This document shows positions 1 through 9,207 of a stretch of DNA of 64,000 bases, in pieces. The notes beneath the pieces are model-generated. The model saw only the letters and a list, made by a program, of their open reading frames with translations. It did no database searches and had not been told where the DNA came from. Position 1 is the first letter of the stretch. Each line of letters begins with the position of its first letter. This stretch comes from Vibrio europaeus (GTDB lineage: Bacteria > Pseudomonadota > Gammaproteobacteria > Enterobacterales > Vibrionaceae): the NCBI RefSeq assembly GCF_001695575.1, contig NZ_LUAX01000001.1, positions 496,001-560,000 of the forward strand. The letters are read 5' to 3'. Position numbers and translations under genes: made by a program.

Positions 1-3000
1 GGTGCAGGCACTAGAAAAAGCCAAGCAGCTTTTACAAAACGAAGAGCTCACCGCTGAATCAGCGCAGGCGTTGGTTGCACAGCTAAAAGATAACGAAACG
101 CAAAGCACCAATGAATTACTGTCCACTAAGCACAAGCTTGATATGTCATCTGCCGCTGCAGAGCAGTTTGAAACGGCATTAAAGCTGGTTAAGAGCATTG
201 TTGGCGATGTGGAACGTAATCAAGCGTCCCAGTCAGCGAAAGCGGCCATCGCTCAAGGTCGAGAAGCGCAGCAACTGGTACAAAACGAACAACAGTGGCG
301 CGCGCAGCATCGTGATGTTGAACGTCGCTTGCATAAGCAACGTCAGACCCAAGAACTGGTGGGCGAATATCAAAAGCAGCACCATGTTGACTTGATTGAT
401 GAACTGACGTTTGAGCAAGAGCGTGAACGCCATGCGATGCAAATTGAATCATTAGAGATGTCTCAAGAAGAGGTTCGCGAGCAGCGCAGCGAACAGCGCC
501 GCCTAGAGCAAGACGCTTCCGCTGAAATCAAAAAGCTAGAGGCGATTGCGCCAACTTGGATTGCGGCGCACGATGCGCTTGAGTCTCTTCGCGAGCAAAG
601 TGGTGCTGACCTATACGATAGCCAGTCTGTTATGAGTCATATGCAGGTTGTGCTGGAAGAAGAGAAGACGCAGTCTGTTGCTAAAGATAAGTTGGCAGAA
701 CGCCGCACTCAGCTTGAAGGTGAAATTGAGCGCTTAGCGTCTCCTGGTGGCTCTAATGACCCACGCCTAAAAGGGTTAGCCGATACGCTTGGTGGTGTAT
801 TGTTGTCTGAAATTTATGATGATATCACCATTGGTGATGCGCCATATTTCAGTGCAATGTACGGTCCTGCACGTCATGCCATTGTCGTGTCTGATCTATC
901 AGACATCGAAGAAAAGCTGGTGGAATTGGATGACTGTCCTGAAGATCTTTACATCATCGAAGGTGATGTAGATGCCTTTGATGACAGTTCGTTCGATGCC
1001 GAAGAGCTGGAAGGCGCAGTATGTGTTCGTATGAACGACCGCCAAATGCGTTACTCTCGTTTACCAGAAATTCCTTTGTTTGGTCGCGCTGCGCGAGAAC
1101 AGCGTTTAGAGCTACTGCGTAATGAACGTGAAGAAGTGGTTGAAGAGCATGCTAAAGCGGCATTCGACTCGCAAAAACTTCAGCGTATGTACCAAGCGTT
1201 CAACAGCTTTGTCGCGAAACATATTCAGGTGGCATTTGAAGCTGACCCTGAACAAGCCCTGGCGACCATTCGTGACAAGCGTAATCAGCTAGTACGCGTT
1301 TTAGCTGATCTTGATGCTAAAGAGCAACAGCAGCGCAGCCAACTACTCGGCAGCAAACAAGCCTTAGCGTCGCTGGATAAAATTGCACCGAACATGGCGC
1401 TGATTGAAGATGATGCACTATCGGCTCAATTTGAAGAGTTGGAACAGAATCTTGCCAAGTTAACCGAAGCCAAGTCTTTTGTTACCAATCACGGCAAAGC
1501 CATTGCTGAGCTAGAGAAGATCGTTTCAGCACTGGATGCTGACCCAGAGCAATTTGATGCGCTAGAAGCTGAGTATCAAGCGGCTGACCAAAAACTTCAG
1601 CAGTTGAAGAAACAGATCTTTGCCCTGTCTGATCTTGTCGAGCGTCGTCACTACTTTGCTTATTCAGACTCAGTAGATTTGCTTAACCAAAGCAGTGAAC
1701 TAAGTGAACAGCTAAAAGCGAAACTGGTTGAAGCAGAACGCGCGCGTACTCGCTCTCGTGATGAGCTTAAGCAAGCACAAGGTCAAATGAACCAATACAA
1801 CCAAGTATTGGCATCACTGAAAAGCTCACATCAGGCCAAACTAGAAACGGTTCAGGAGTTCAAACAAGAGCTTCAAGAATACGGTGTGACGGCTGATGAA
1901 GGTGCTGCAGAACGCGCGATGCGTCGCCGTGATGAGCTTCAGGAGCGACTGCATACGTCTCGTTCACGTAAGAGTGAATATGAGCGTACGATTACATCTA
2001 CAGAACTTGAGATGAAGTCGCTCGCTAAGCGTTTGAAGAAGGTTCAGAAAGAGTACGTTGAACTGCGTACTTTCGTAGTAGCTGCGAAAGCGGGTTGGTG
2101 CTCGGTGCTGCGTTTGGCGCGTGAGAACGATGTTGAACGTCGCCTGCATAAACGCGAATTGGCTTACATGTCTGATAACGAATTACGTTCGATGTCAGAT
2201 AAATCACTCGGTGCGCTTCGTCTGGCTGTAGCCGATAACGAAGACCTCCGTGATGCGCTTCGTCTCTCTGAAGATAATGCACGACCAGAGCGCAAAGTTC
2301 TGTTCTATATTGCCGTTTACCAACATCTACGTGAACGTATCCGTCAGGATATCATCCGTACCGATGACCCGGTTGAAGCGATTGAAGAGATGGAAGTTGA
2401 GCTGGCTCGACTTACCGAAGAGCTGACTCAGCGTGAAAACCGATTAGCAATCAGCTCAGAATCTGTCGCTAGCATTATTAAGAAGACGATTCAGCGAGAG
2501 CAAAACCGTATTCGCATGCTTAACCAAGGTCTGTCAAACATCTCGTTTGGTCAGGTGAAAGGTGTACGCCTCAACGTTAAGATTCGTGAAAGTCACGAAG
2601 TGCTTCTCAATGGCTTGTCAGCGCAACAAGAGCAGCACAAAGACTTGTTCGAATCGCCTCGCTATACCTTCTCGGAAGCCATGGCTAAGCTGTTCCAGCG
2701 TGTTAACCCACATATTGATATGGGGCAGCGCTCTCCACAGGTATTGGGTGAAGAGCTTCTCGATTACCGTAACTACCTGGAGCTGAGCGTTGAAGTTAAC
2801 CGTGGCTCAGATGGTTGGCTACAAGCAGAATCCGGCGCGCTATCTACGGGTGAAGCGATCGGTACAGGTCAATCGATTCTTCTTATGGTGGTACAAAGCT
2901 GGGAAGAAGAGTCACGTCGTCTACGTAGTAAAGACATTGTGCCTTGTCGTCTGTTGTTCCTTGATGAGGCCGCTCGTCTGGATGCTAAGTCGATATCGAC

Positions 3001-3202
3001 CCTGTTTGAACTGTGTGATCGTCTAGACATGCAGCTTCTGATTGCGGCACCAGAGAATATCAGCCCTGAAAAAGGCACCACCTACAAGCTAGTACGTAAA
3101 GTGTTTAAAGATCACGAGCATGTACACGTAGTGGGCTTGAGAGGCTTTGGTCAGGAGAAAAAGGCCACTAGCGAAGTTCAACAATTAGTCGAAGAGCTGT
3201 AA
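1..3202 (+). CDS. mukB: Chromosome partition protein MukB, C-terminal part (5' truncated by window)
   Basis: SMC-like ATPase that compacts and segregates the chromosome with MukE and MukF. The reading frame is open from the first base, and 1066 residues are present of about 1480 usual for MukB, so the N-terminal Walker A head and part of the first coiled coil lie outside the window. Seen here: long coiled coils rich in Glu, Gln, Arg and Lys; a globular hinge at about residues 245-345 (PRLKGLADTLGG); the ABC signature LSTGEAIGTGQS near residue 947; and Walker B LLFLDEAARLD near residue 983. mukF and mukE are expected just upstream. A bidirectional terminator follows. Confidence 0.97.
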   Translation, partial: VQALEKAKQLLQNEELTAESAQALVAQLKDNETQSTNELLSTKHKLDMSSAAAEQFETALKLVKSIVGDVERNQASQSAKAAIAQGREAQQLVQNEQQWRAQHRDVERRLHKQRQTQELVGEYQKQHHVDLIDELTFEQERERHAMQIESLEMSQEEVREQRSEQRRLEQDASAEIKKLEAIAPTWIAAHDALESLREQSGADLYDSQSVMSHMQVVLEEEKTQSVAKDKLAERRTQLEGEIERLASPGGSNDPRLKGLADTLGGVLLSEIYDDITIGDAPYFSAMYGPARHAIVVSDLSDIEEKLVELDDCPEDLYIIEGDVDAFDDSSFDAEELEGAVCVRMNDRQMRYSRLPEIPLFGRAAREQRLELLRNEREEVVEEHAKAAFDSQKLQRMYQAFNSFVAKHIQVAFEADPEQALATIRDKRNQLVRVLADLDAKEQQQRSQLLGSKQALASLDKIAPNMALIEDDALSAQFEELEQNLAKLTEAKSFVTNHGKAIAELEKIVSALDADPEQFDALEAEYQAADQKLQQLKKQIFALSDLVERRHYFAYSDSVDLLNQSSELSEQLKAKLVEAERARTRSRDELKQAQGQMNQYNQVLASLKSSHQAKLETVQEFKQELQEYGVTADEGAAERAMRRRDELQERLHTSRSRKSEYERTITSTELEMKSLAKRLKKVQKEYVELRTFVVAAKAGWCSVLRLARENDVERRLHKRELAYMSDNELRSMSDKSLGALRLAVADNEDLRDALRLSEDNARPERKVLFYIAVYQHLRERIRQDIIRTDDPVEAIEEMEVELARLTEELTQRENRLAISSESVASIIKKTIQREQNRIRMLNQGLSNISFGQVKGVRLNVKIRESHEVLLNGLSAQQEQHKDLFESPRYTFSEAMAKLFQRVNPHIDMGQRSPQVLGEELLDYRNYLELSVEVNRGSDGWLQAESGALSTGEAIGTGQSILLMVVQSWEEESRRLRSKDIVPCRLLFLDEAARLDAKSISTLFELCDRLDMQLLIAAPENISPEKGTTYKLVRKVFKDHEHVHVVGLRGFGQEKKATSEVQQLVEEL

Positions 3203-3220
3203 ACACAAGCCAAATGGAAA

Positions 3221-3250
3221 ATGCCCGCTAACTTAGCGGGCATTTTTATT
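3221..3250. terminator. Bidirectional intrinsic terminator, mukB / araC-type gene
   Basis: GC-rich inverted repeat (atgcccgctaa / ttagcgggcat) followed by a T run on the plus strand and preceded by an A run. It sits between two convergent genes and can serve both. Confidence 0.85.
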
Positions 3251-4280
3251 TAGTGGTAATTGCTTGGTTTCGAAACTGTTTTGGTGAGTAACCACTCCAT
3301 CTACGAAACGCATGGCGGAAATTGGCACTGTCAGAGAAGCCTACTCGCTCGGAGATTTCTTCAATGTTTAAACCTGTTGAAGCAAGGTAGTGCTTTGCCA
3401 ATTGGAAGCGGACGTGATCGAGAAGTTGCTGATAGCTTGTCTGTTCAGCTTTTAGGTGTCGTCTCAGTGTTCGAGATGACATACCGAGCTCCGCGGAAAG
3501 TGCTTCAATGGAAGGGTAGCTGCCCGGGCTTTCGACAAACATCTGAGTAATCTTCTCTTTTAAGCTTGGTGTGCTGCTGACTTTCGCTAACATCTCATCG
3601 CAAGACTTCAAGCACATCTGTAGTGTCATAGCATTCGCTGATGGTAGCGGGTCGCGCAAGCTACTTGCGTCAAACTCCCATTCTAGCTCTTGGCAATCGA
3701 ACTCGATTTGGCAGCGAAACAGTTCGTTGTAGGCGTCGCCATATTCTGGCTTAGGGTATGGGAATTTAAGCACATAGGAAGGGAAGGGCTGCTGCATGAC
3801 TTCTTCACACAGATTTTGAATTGCGGCAAACCAATATTCACAGCAAAAAGGTAGTAGTGAATCGAGAGCGATCAGTTGCTCGGCGCGAAAGTAACCACGG
3901 TCTTGTTCAATCCACATTTTCTTTCTCAGCACGGGGCCGGCAAGGCGTAGATATTTGAAGCCAAGCAGTAAGGCATCGAGCAAGGTGCTGCTACTAAAGG
4001 CGGCATAACCCAGAACACCAAAATCACTGAAACGCGCCTGTTGACCGACTTTTAAGCCCAGATCAGGCTCATTAGATAGGCTCACAGCATTGCTAAAAAT
4101 GATCAACTTCTGGGCGAGGGTGATATGCGTTTCAGGGGAATAAAGCTCGGCAAGCGATATACCACTTCCTTCAAGCAGTTCCTCTACCGGGATCTGGTTC
4201 TCTAGATATCTTGTCAGTAGTTGCACGTCAAGAATACCAAATGCCTGCATGTCGGGTTCATAAACCGCGCTATACTCCAT
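3246..4280 (-). CDS. AraC-family transcriptional regulator
   Basis: Probable activator of the divergent alcohol/aldehyde oxidation operon that starts at 4446. The 344 residues show an N-terminal region like the arabinose-binding-type effector domain (about 25-215) and a C-terminal double helix-turn-helix of AraC/XylS type (about 257-338; ALSAELGMSSRTLRRHL, then EEISERVGFSDSANFRHAF). The start is backed by the strong ribosome site AAGGAAGGG just upstream. It shares a 165-bp intergenic region with the operon, the classic layout for a dedicated regulator. The effector is unknown; the substrate alcohol, aldehyde or acid of the operon is a reasonable inference. Confidence 0.9.
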   Translation of the reverse strand: MEYSAVYEPDMQAFGILDVQLLTRYLENQIPVEELLEGSGISLAELYSPETHITLAQKLIIFSNAVSLSNEPDLGLKVGQQARFSDFGVLGYAAFSSSTLLDALLLGFKYLRLAGPVLRKKMWIEQDRGYFRAEQLIALDSLLPFCCEYWFAAIQNLCEEVMQQPFPSYVLKFPYPKPEYGDAYNELFRCQIEFDCQELEWEFDASSLRDPLPSANAMTLQMCLKSCDEMLAKVSSTPSLKEKITQMFVESPGSYPSIEALSAELGMSSRTLRRHLKAEQTSYQQLLDHVRFQLAKHYLASTGLNIEEISERVGFSDSANFRHAFRRWSGYSPKQFRNQAITTK

Positions 4281-4432
4281 TTCCCTTCCTTAATGTGATG
4301 CGAGCTTCAGGCTTATTTATAGCGCAATGGTTTGACTAGGTCTGTTATTCGTGTCCGAATTTCACCGATTTATGTCTTTCTCACACCTGTGCATGATGTT
4401 AATGAAATGTTGTAATGAGCTATTGAGATAAG

Positions 4433-4444
4433 TGAGGTACCTCA
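4433..4444. promoter_or_regulatory. 12-bp perfect palindrome over the ribosome site of the aldehyde dehydrogenase gene
   Basis: TGAGGTACCTCA is fully self-complementary, contains the GAGG Shine-Dalgarno core and ends one base before the ATG at 4446. It may be a protein-binding site, or it may arise by chance around the ribosome site. Confidence 0.35.
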
Positions 4445-4445
4445 G

Positions 4446-5924
4446 ATGAATATGATGACACCCAATTTAGCCGAGCAAAAAACACAACACTGCGATCGTG
4501 CGGAGAGTGAACTGACAGCTTGGTTTAATGAACTTCAACTGGGATACAAAAAAGAACCACTGCCAAGTTTAGCAGTAAGAAAACAGCGTTTAAAAAACCT
4601 TAAGAAACAGCTTTCACGCTACCAAGATGTGTTAGCGGACGCGATGAGTGAAGACTTTGGCGGACGCAGTCACACCGAATCGATTATGGCGGATGTTCTC
4701 GCGCCGATACTGGATATTAATCATGTATTAAGCCACATCAGCAAGTGGATGAAGCCGAGCAGGCGTCCAACGGAATGGTTATTCAAAGGTAATAAGCTAG
4801 AGGTGAGATACCAGCCAAAAGGTGTAGTGGGGATAATCTGTCCTTGGAACTTTCCAATTTATCTCTCCGTTGGCCCACTGATTACTGCGCTCGCGGCAGG
4901 CAACCGTTGCATGATCAAAATGCCGCCGAACTGCCCTGCAACCACTAAAGTGCTCACTCAGCTCCTCAGTGAGATTTATACAACCGACATCGTCCGTATT
5001 GTAGAGGGCTGCCACCCTCAAGCGATGGAAATCTCGAACCTCCCTTTCAATCATCTTATTTTTACTGGTTCTCCGAAGAGTGGCAAAGTCATTATGGCGA
5101 ACGCAGCTGCGAACCTAACTCCGGTTACTTTGGAGCTAGGTGGCAAGTCTCCAGTTGTTGTTTTTGATGATTACGATATCGAGCAAGCAGCACAACGTAT
5201 CGCACATGGTAAAGGGTTTAACTCTGGGCAGATCTGTATCGCACCGGATTACGCATTTGTGCCGGAAGGAAAAGTCGATGACTTTGTCGCGGCGGTCTCT
5301 CATGTGCACAAAGAGATGTATCAGCAGCTAAATAACAACCAAGACTACACAGCATTGGTGGACGATGCGCAACATCAAAGGTTTCATGAATTGCTAGATG
5401 ACGCCCGCCAAAAGGGGGCGGTTATTACTCAATGCTTAGAGGATGGGGAAGGGCGCAAAACACCTTTGTACATCGCCACCCACTTAACTCCCGATATGCG
5501 CATCTGCCAAGAAGAGATTTTTGGCCCTCTGCTGCCTGTGCATGGCTACCAGAACATAGAGCAAGTCATCGATTATATTACGCAGCGTCCAAGGCCTCTG
5601 GCTTGCTATTTGTTTAGTCATGATAAGCAACAGCGTGAAATCTTGCTTACTCAAACCCACAGTGGTGGTGTAACGATCAACGATTGGGGATGGCATGTAC
5701 TGAATCACTCGGTGCCATTTGGTGGAGTGGGCAACTCTGGCATCGGTAACTATCACGGTGAAGAAGGATTTAGAGAGCTTAGCCATGCACGCAGTGTATT
5801 TCAGATGCGTAAGTGGTTTCCAATTGAGTTGTTTGCTCCCCCATACGGCAATCCCATTCAAAAACTGGCGGTACGACTTTTTGTCGGTAAGACAGACCCT
5901 ACGTTAAAGAACCAAACTAAATAA
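4446..5924 (+). CDS. NAD(P)-dependent aldehyde dehydrogenase (coniferyl aldehyde dehydrogenase-like)
   Basis: Oxidises an aldehyde to a carboxylic acid. The 492 residues have the ALDH fold: cofactor region GIICPWNFP, general base Glu at about 230 in ELGGKSP, catalytic Cys at about 264 in NSGQICIAPDY, and the late motif EEIFGPLLP. The family closest by eye is coniferyl-aldehyde/fatty-aldehyde dehydrogenase, which carries a C-terminal extension as here. It is first in an operon with an acyl-CoA ligase 39 bp downstream and a GMC alcohol dehydrogenase after that, and is divergent from an AraC regulator. The true substrate cannot be read from sequence; coniferyl aldehyde is only the family name. 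Confidence 0.92.
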   Translation: MNMMTPNLAEQKTQHCDRAESELTAWFNELQLGYKKEPLPSLAVRKQRLKNLKKQLSRYQDVLADAMSEDFGGRSHTESIMADVLAPILDINHVLSHISKWMKPSRRPTEWLFKGNKLEVRYQPKGVVGIICPWNFPIYLSVGPLITALAAGNRCMIKMPPNCPATTKVLTQLLSEIYTTDIVRIVEGCHPQAMEISNLPFNHLIFTGSPKSGKVIMANAAANLTPVTLELGGKSPVVVFDDYDIEQAAQRIAHGKGFNSGQICIAPDYAFVPEGKVDDFVAAVSHVHKEMYQQLNNNQDYTALVDDAQHQRFHELLDDARQKGAVITQCLEDGEGRKTPLYIATHLTPDMRICQEEIFGPLLPVHGYQNIEQVIDYITQRPRPLACYLFSHDKQQREILLTQTHSGGVTINDWGWHVLNHSVPFGGVGNSGIGNYHGEEGFRELSHARSVFQMRKWFPIELFAPPYGNPIQKLAVRLFVGKTDPTLKNQTK

Positions 5925-5963
5925 CATCAGATCAGTAGGCTAACCACCTAGAGGAGAACATGG

Positions 5964-7529
5964 ATGCATAACCTTGCTGTTAACCTAGAGCGCAGTGCTG
6001 CGCTGTTTCCTAATAAACGTGCGCTACAGATGGGTACTCAAGCCATGAGCTACCAAGTGCTCAATCAGTTGTCGAATAAAGTTGCGCTGCAACTGAAGCA
6101 GTTGGGGCTCGAAAAAGGCGATAAAGTTGCGCTTTCCTGTCCGAACATACTTTACTTTCCAATTGCCTATTATGGGATCTTAAAAGCGGGTTGTGTTGTG
6201 GTACCTCTGAATGTGTTATTTAAGTCTAGAGAGGTGGCTTATCACCTCAAAGACTCCGATGCCAAAGCGTATCTTTGCTTTGATGGCACTCCAGATTTAC
6301 CCATTGGTGAATATGGTCGAGCTGGGTTTGAGCAGGTCGAGACTTGCCAGCATTTTGTGGCTATGCCTGGAGATGAGCAAACGAGTGAATACTCCTTCAA
6401 TCAATGGCTTCAAAGTGAACCGAGCGATTTTGAGTCCGTCTCGTGTAATGGTGACGACACGGCCGTTATTTTATATACCTCGGGTACGACAGGCCAACCC
6501 AAAGGTGCTGAGCTATCACATACCAATATGATGACCAACGCGATGTCATCACAGTATCTGTTGCGACTAGAGCACAGTGACACCACAATGATCACCTTAC
6601 CCCTTTTCCACAGCTTTGGACAAACCGTGATGATGAATGCGGCGGTCTTGTGTGGTGCTGATATGGTTTTAGTTCCACGATTTGAACCAAAATTAGTAGT
6701 GGATGAGATTGTAGAGCATGGCGTTAGCATTTTTGCTGGTGTCCCTACCATGTATATTGCACTCCTTAAAGTGGCAGAGCAGCTTCCCGAGCAGTGCGAA
6801 CGGGTGAAAAATAGTTTGAGACTGAGTGCATCGGGCGGCGCGTCGCTACCTGTAGAGGTTCTGCGCCAGTTTGAATCCCGCTTTGACGTACCAATCCTAG
6901 AGGGCTATGGCTTATCGGAAACAGCGCCAGTGGCAACCTTCAATCATATCGATAGTGATCGTCTACCGGGAAGTGTGGGACAGCCACTGTGTGGCCACCT
7001 GATCAAAATTGTCGACAGTCTAGGTCAGTCACTGAATACTGGCGAGCTTGGAGAGATTTGTATTAAGAGCCCAAGTGTGATGAAAGGGTACTATCAAAGG
7101 GAAAAAGCGACAGAAGAAGCTGTGAAGGATGGTTGGTTTTTCTCTGGCGATATTGGCCGACTTGATGAGCACGGTAATCTGTTCATAGTCGATCGAGTCA
7201 AAGATATGATCATTCGCGGCGGCTACAACGTCTATCCGCGTGAGATAGAAGAAGTCTTGATGTGTCATCCTGATGTTGAAATGGTCGCTGTCGTTGGTGA
7301 GCACCATGATCGTCTAGGAGAAGAGATACATGCACACGTGGTGTTAAAGGATACCTCCGACCTTAAAGGAGAGCAGATAGTTTCGTGGGCTAAAGAGCAG
7401 CTGGCCGATTACAAGTATCCACGCCGCGTCTTTGTTCGAGCTTCGTTGCCAATGACGGCGACCGGAAAGATTCTTAAACGCGAGCTACACCCACTGAGTG
7501 TCGAGGAACTGGTGGATGGACAGTTATGA
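5964..7529 (+). CDS. AMP-forming acyl-CoA synthetase (fatty acid/aryl acid CoA ligase)
   Basis: Activates a carboxylic acid through an acyl-AMP to an acyl-CoA. The 521 residues contain the adenylation motifs in order: YTSGTTGQPKG (about 171-181), GYGLSETAP, GDIGRLDEHG followed by DRVKDMIIRGG, and the C-terminal catalytic Lys at about 502 in TATGKILKRE. The start at 5964 is fixed by GAGGAG 7 bases upstream; an ATG four bases earlier gives only a three-codon frame. Lying between the aldehyde dehydrogenase and the alcohol dehydrogenase, it likely activates the acid the other two produce. The chain length or aromatic nature of the acid is not evident. Confidence 0.93.
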   Translation: MHNLAVNLERSAALFPNKRALQMGTQAMSYQVLNQLSNKVALQLKQLGLEKGDKVALSCPNILYFPIAYYGILKAGCVVVPLNVLFKSREVAYHLKDSDAKAYLCFDGTPDLPIGEYGRAGFEQVETCQHFVAMPGDEQTSEYSFNQWLQSEPSDFESVSCNGDDTAVILYTSGTTGQPKGAELSHTNMMTNAMSSQYLLRLEHSDTTMITLPLFHSFGQTVMMNAAVLCGADMVLVPRFEPKLVVDEIVEHGVSIFAGVPTMYIALLKVAEQLPEQCERVKNSLRLSASGGASLPVEVLRQFESRFDVPILEGYGLSETAPVATFNHIDSDRLPGSVGQPLCGHLIKIVDSLGQSLNTGELGEICIKSPSVMKGYYQREKATEEAVKDGWFFSGDIGRLDEHGNLFIVDRVKDMIIRGGYNVYPREIEEVLMCHPDVEMVAVVGEHHDRLGEEIHAHVVLKDTSDLKGEQIVSWAKEQLADYKYPRRVFVRASLPMTATGKILKRELHPLSVEELVDGQL

Positions 7530-9150
7530 TTTCATTGTTGTCGGTGGTGGCTCCGCGGGTTGCGTACTAGCAGCTCGTCTGTCCGAAGACCCCAACACTA
7601 GTGTTTGCCTGTTGGAAGCTGGTGGTAAAGACACCAGCCCCTTTATTCATACTCCAGTAGGCGCGGTAGCGATGCTACCAACCAAATACAATAATTGGGG
7701 TTTTGAGACGGTGCCCCAAGCTGGCCTTAATGGACGTAAAGGTTACCAGCCACGGGGCAAGACTTTGGGCGGCTCTAGCTCAATTAACGCCATGATGTAT
7801 GCCCGTGGACACCGCTATGACTATGATTTGTGGGCCAGCTTAGGCAACCAAGGCTGGAGCTATGATGAGTGTTTACCTTACTTCAAAAAAGCCGAGCATA
7901 ACGAAGTCCATAATGACGAGTTTCATGGTCAAGGTGGGCCGCTGAATGTGGCTGACTTGCGGAGCCCAAGTGAGATGCTAGAGAAGTATCTTCAAGCTTG
8001 TGAGTCTATTGGCGTACCGCGTAACAAAGATATCAATGGTTCAGAGCAGCTTGGCGCGATGGCAACACAAGTGACGCAGATTAATGGTGAACGGTGCAGC
8101 GCAGCAAAGGCTTATCTCACGTCTAATTTATCTCGCTCTAACTTAACAGTCATGACTAAAGCCACGACACATAAAGTCTTGTTTCGAGATAAGCGAGCAA
8201 TTGGAGTGGAGTATGGCTTGGCGGGAAAAAGATTCCAGATTAAGTGCCGCAAAGAAGTGATCCTTTCGGCTGGCGCATTTGGTTCGCCTCAAATCCTATT
8301 GCTTTCGGGGGTGGGTCCCAAACAAGAGTTGGACAAACACGGCATTTATCAGGTTCATGAACTGGCTGGAGTCGGTGAGAACTTACAAGATCATATTGAT
8401 CTTATCCATTCCTACAAATGCAGTGCAAAGAAGTCGACGTTTGGTATATCACTACAAATGGCCACAGAGATGAGCAGGGCGCTTCCTGAATGGCGGCGTC
8501 ACCGGAGCGGAAAACTAACCAGCAATTATGCTGAGGGAATAGGGTTCTTTTGCTCTGATGATGATGTGAAAATTCCGGATGTGGAATTTGTTTTCGTGGT
8601 CGCTGTGGTTGACGACCATGCACGGAAAATCCACTTAAGTCATGGATTCAGTAGTCATGTCACCTTGCTGCGCCCTAAGAGCAAAGGCACGGTGAAACTA
8701 AGAAGCGGGGATCCGTACGACTCTCCAAGTATTGACCCTGCATTCTTTAGTCATCCAGACGATATGCCTGTCATGATTAAGGCGTGGAAAAAACAGCATC
8801 AAATGTTAGAAAGTGAGGCGTTTGATGATGTGCGAGGAGAAAGCTTCTATCCAGTCGATGCAAGTGATGATAAAGCGATAGAGCAAGATATTCGTAATCG
8901 CGCTGACACTCAGTACCACCCGGTTGGAACTTGTAAAATGGGGATGGAACAAGACCCATTATCGGTTGTCGACAATGATCTTTCTGTTTATGGCTTAGAG
9001 AGCTTAAGAGTGGTTGATGCCTCGATTATGCCAACTCTCATTGGCGGAAACACCAATGCGCCGACGATAATGATTGCCGAAAAAGTGGCTGATAAAATTA
9101 AATTAAAGTACGGCTTGTGCAAAGATTACATTGGCGAGCGTTTAGCTTAA
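7516..9150 (+). CDS. GMC-family FAD-dependent alcohol dehydrogenase (choline dehydrogenase-like)
   Basis: Flavoprotein that oxidises an alcohol to an aldehyde, probably passing electrons to the respiratory chain. The 544 residues start with the FAD-binding motif VVGGGSAGC, followed by GKTLGGSSSINAMMYARG and GAFGSPQILLLSGVGP; the C-terminal active site has His at about 468 (HPVGTC) and Asn at about 514 (GGNTNAP). A GTG at 7498 is also in frame, but GAGGAA seven bases before the ATG at 7516 makes the latter the better start. It overlaps the end of the acyl-CoA ligase gene by 14 bp, so the two are translationally linked. The alcohol substrate is unknown; AlkJ- and polyethylene-glycol dehydrogenase-type enzymes are relatives. 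Confidence 0.92.
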   Translation: MDSYDFIVVGGGSAGCVLAARLSEDPNTSVCLLEAGGKDTSPFIHTPVGAVAMLPTKYNNWGFETVPQAGLNGRKGYQPRGKTLGGSSSINAMMYARGHRYDYDLWASLGNQGWSYDECLPYFKKAEHNEVHNDEFHGQGGPLNVADLRSPSEMLEKYLQACESIGVPRNKDINGSEQLGAMATQVTQINGERCSAAKAYLTSNLSRSNLTVMTKATTHKVLFRDKRAIGVEYGLAGKRFQIKCRKEVILSAGAFGSPQILLLSGVGPKQELDKHGIYQVHELAGVGENLQDHIDLIHSYKCSAKKSTFGISLQMATEMSRALPEWRRHRSGKLTSNYAEGIGFFCSDDDVKIPDVEFVFVVAVVDDHARKIHLSHGFSSHVTLLRPKSKGTVKLRSGDPYDSPSIDPAFFSHPDDMPVMIKAWKKQHQMLESEAFDDVRGESFYPVDASDDKAIEQDIRNRADTQYHPVGTCKMGMEQDPLSVVDNDLSVYGLESLRVVDASIMPTLIGGNTNAPTIMIAEKVADKIKLKYGLCKDYIGERLA

Positions 9151-9170
9151 TAGTTGAACTTAAGCGATTA

Positions 9171-9197
9171 AAAAACCCGCATGTTGCGGGTTTTTGT
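9171..9197. terminator. Bidirectional intrinsic terminator
   Basis: Perfect stem aaaaacccgca / tgcgggttttt with loop tgt and A and T runs on the two sides. It lies between the convergent GMC dehydrogenase and ATP-grasp genes. Confidence 0.9.
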
Positions 9198-9207
9198 TAT
9201 TAGAGGT

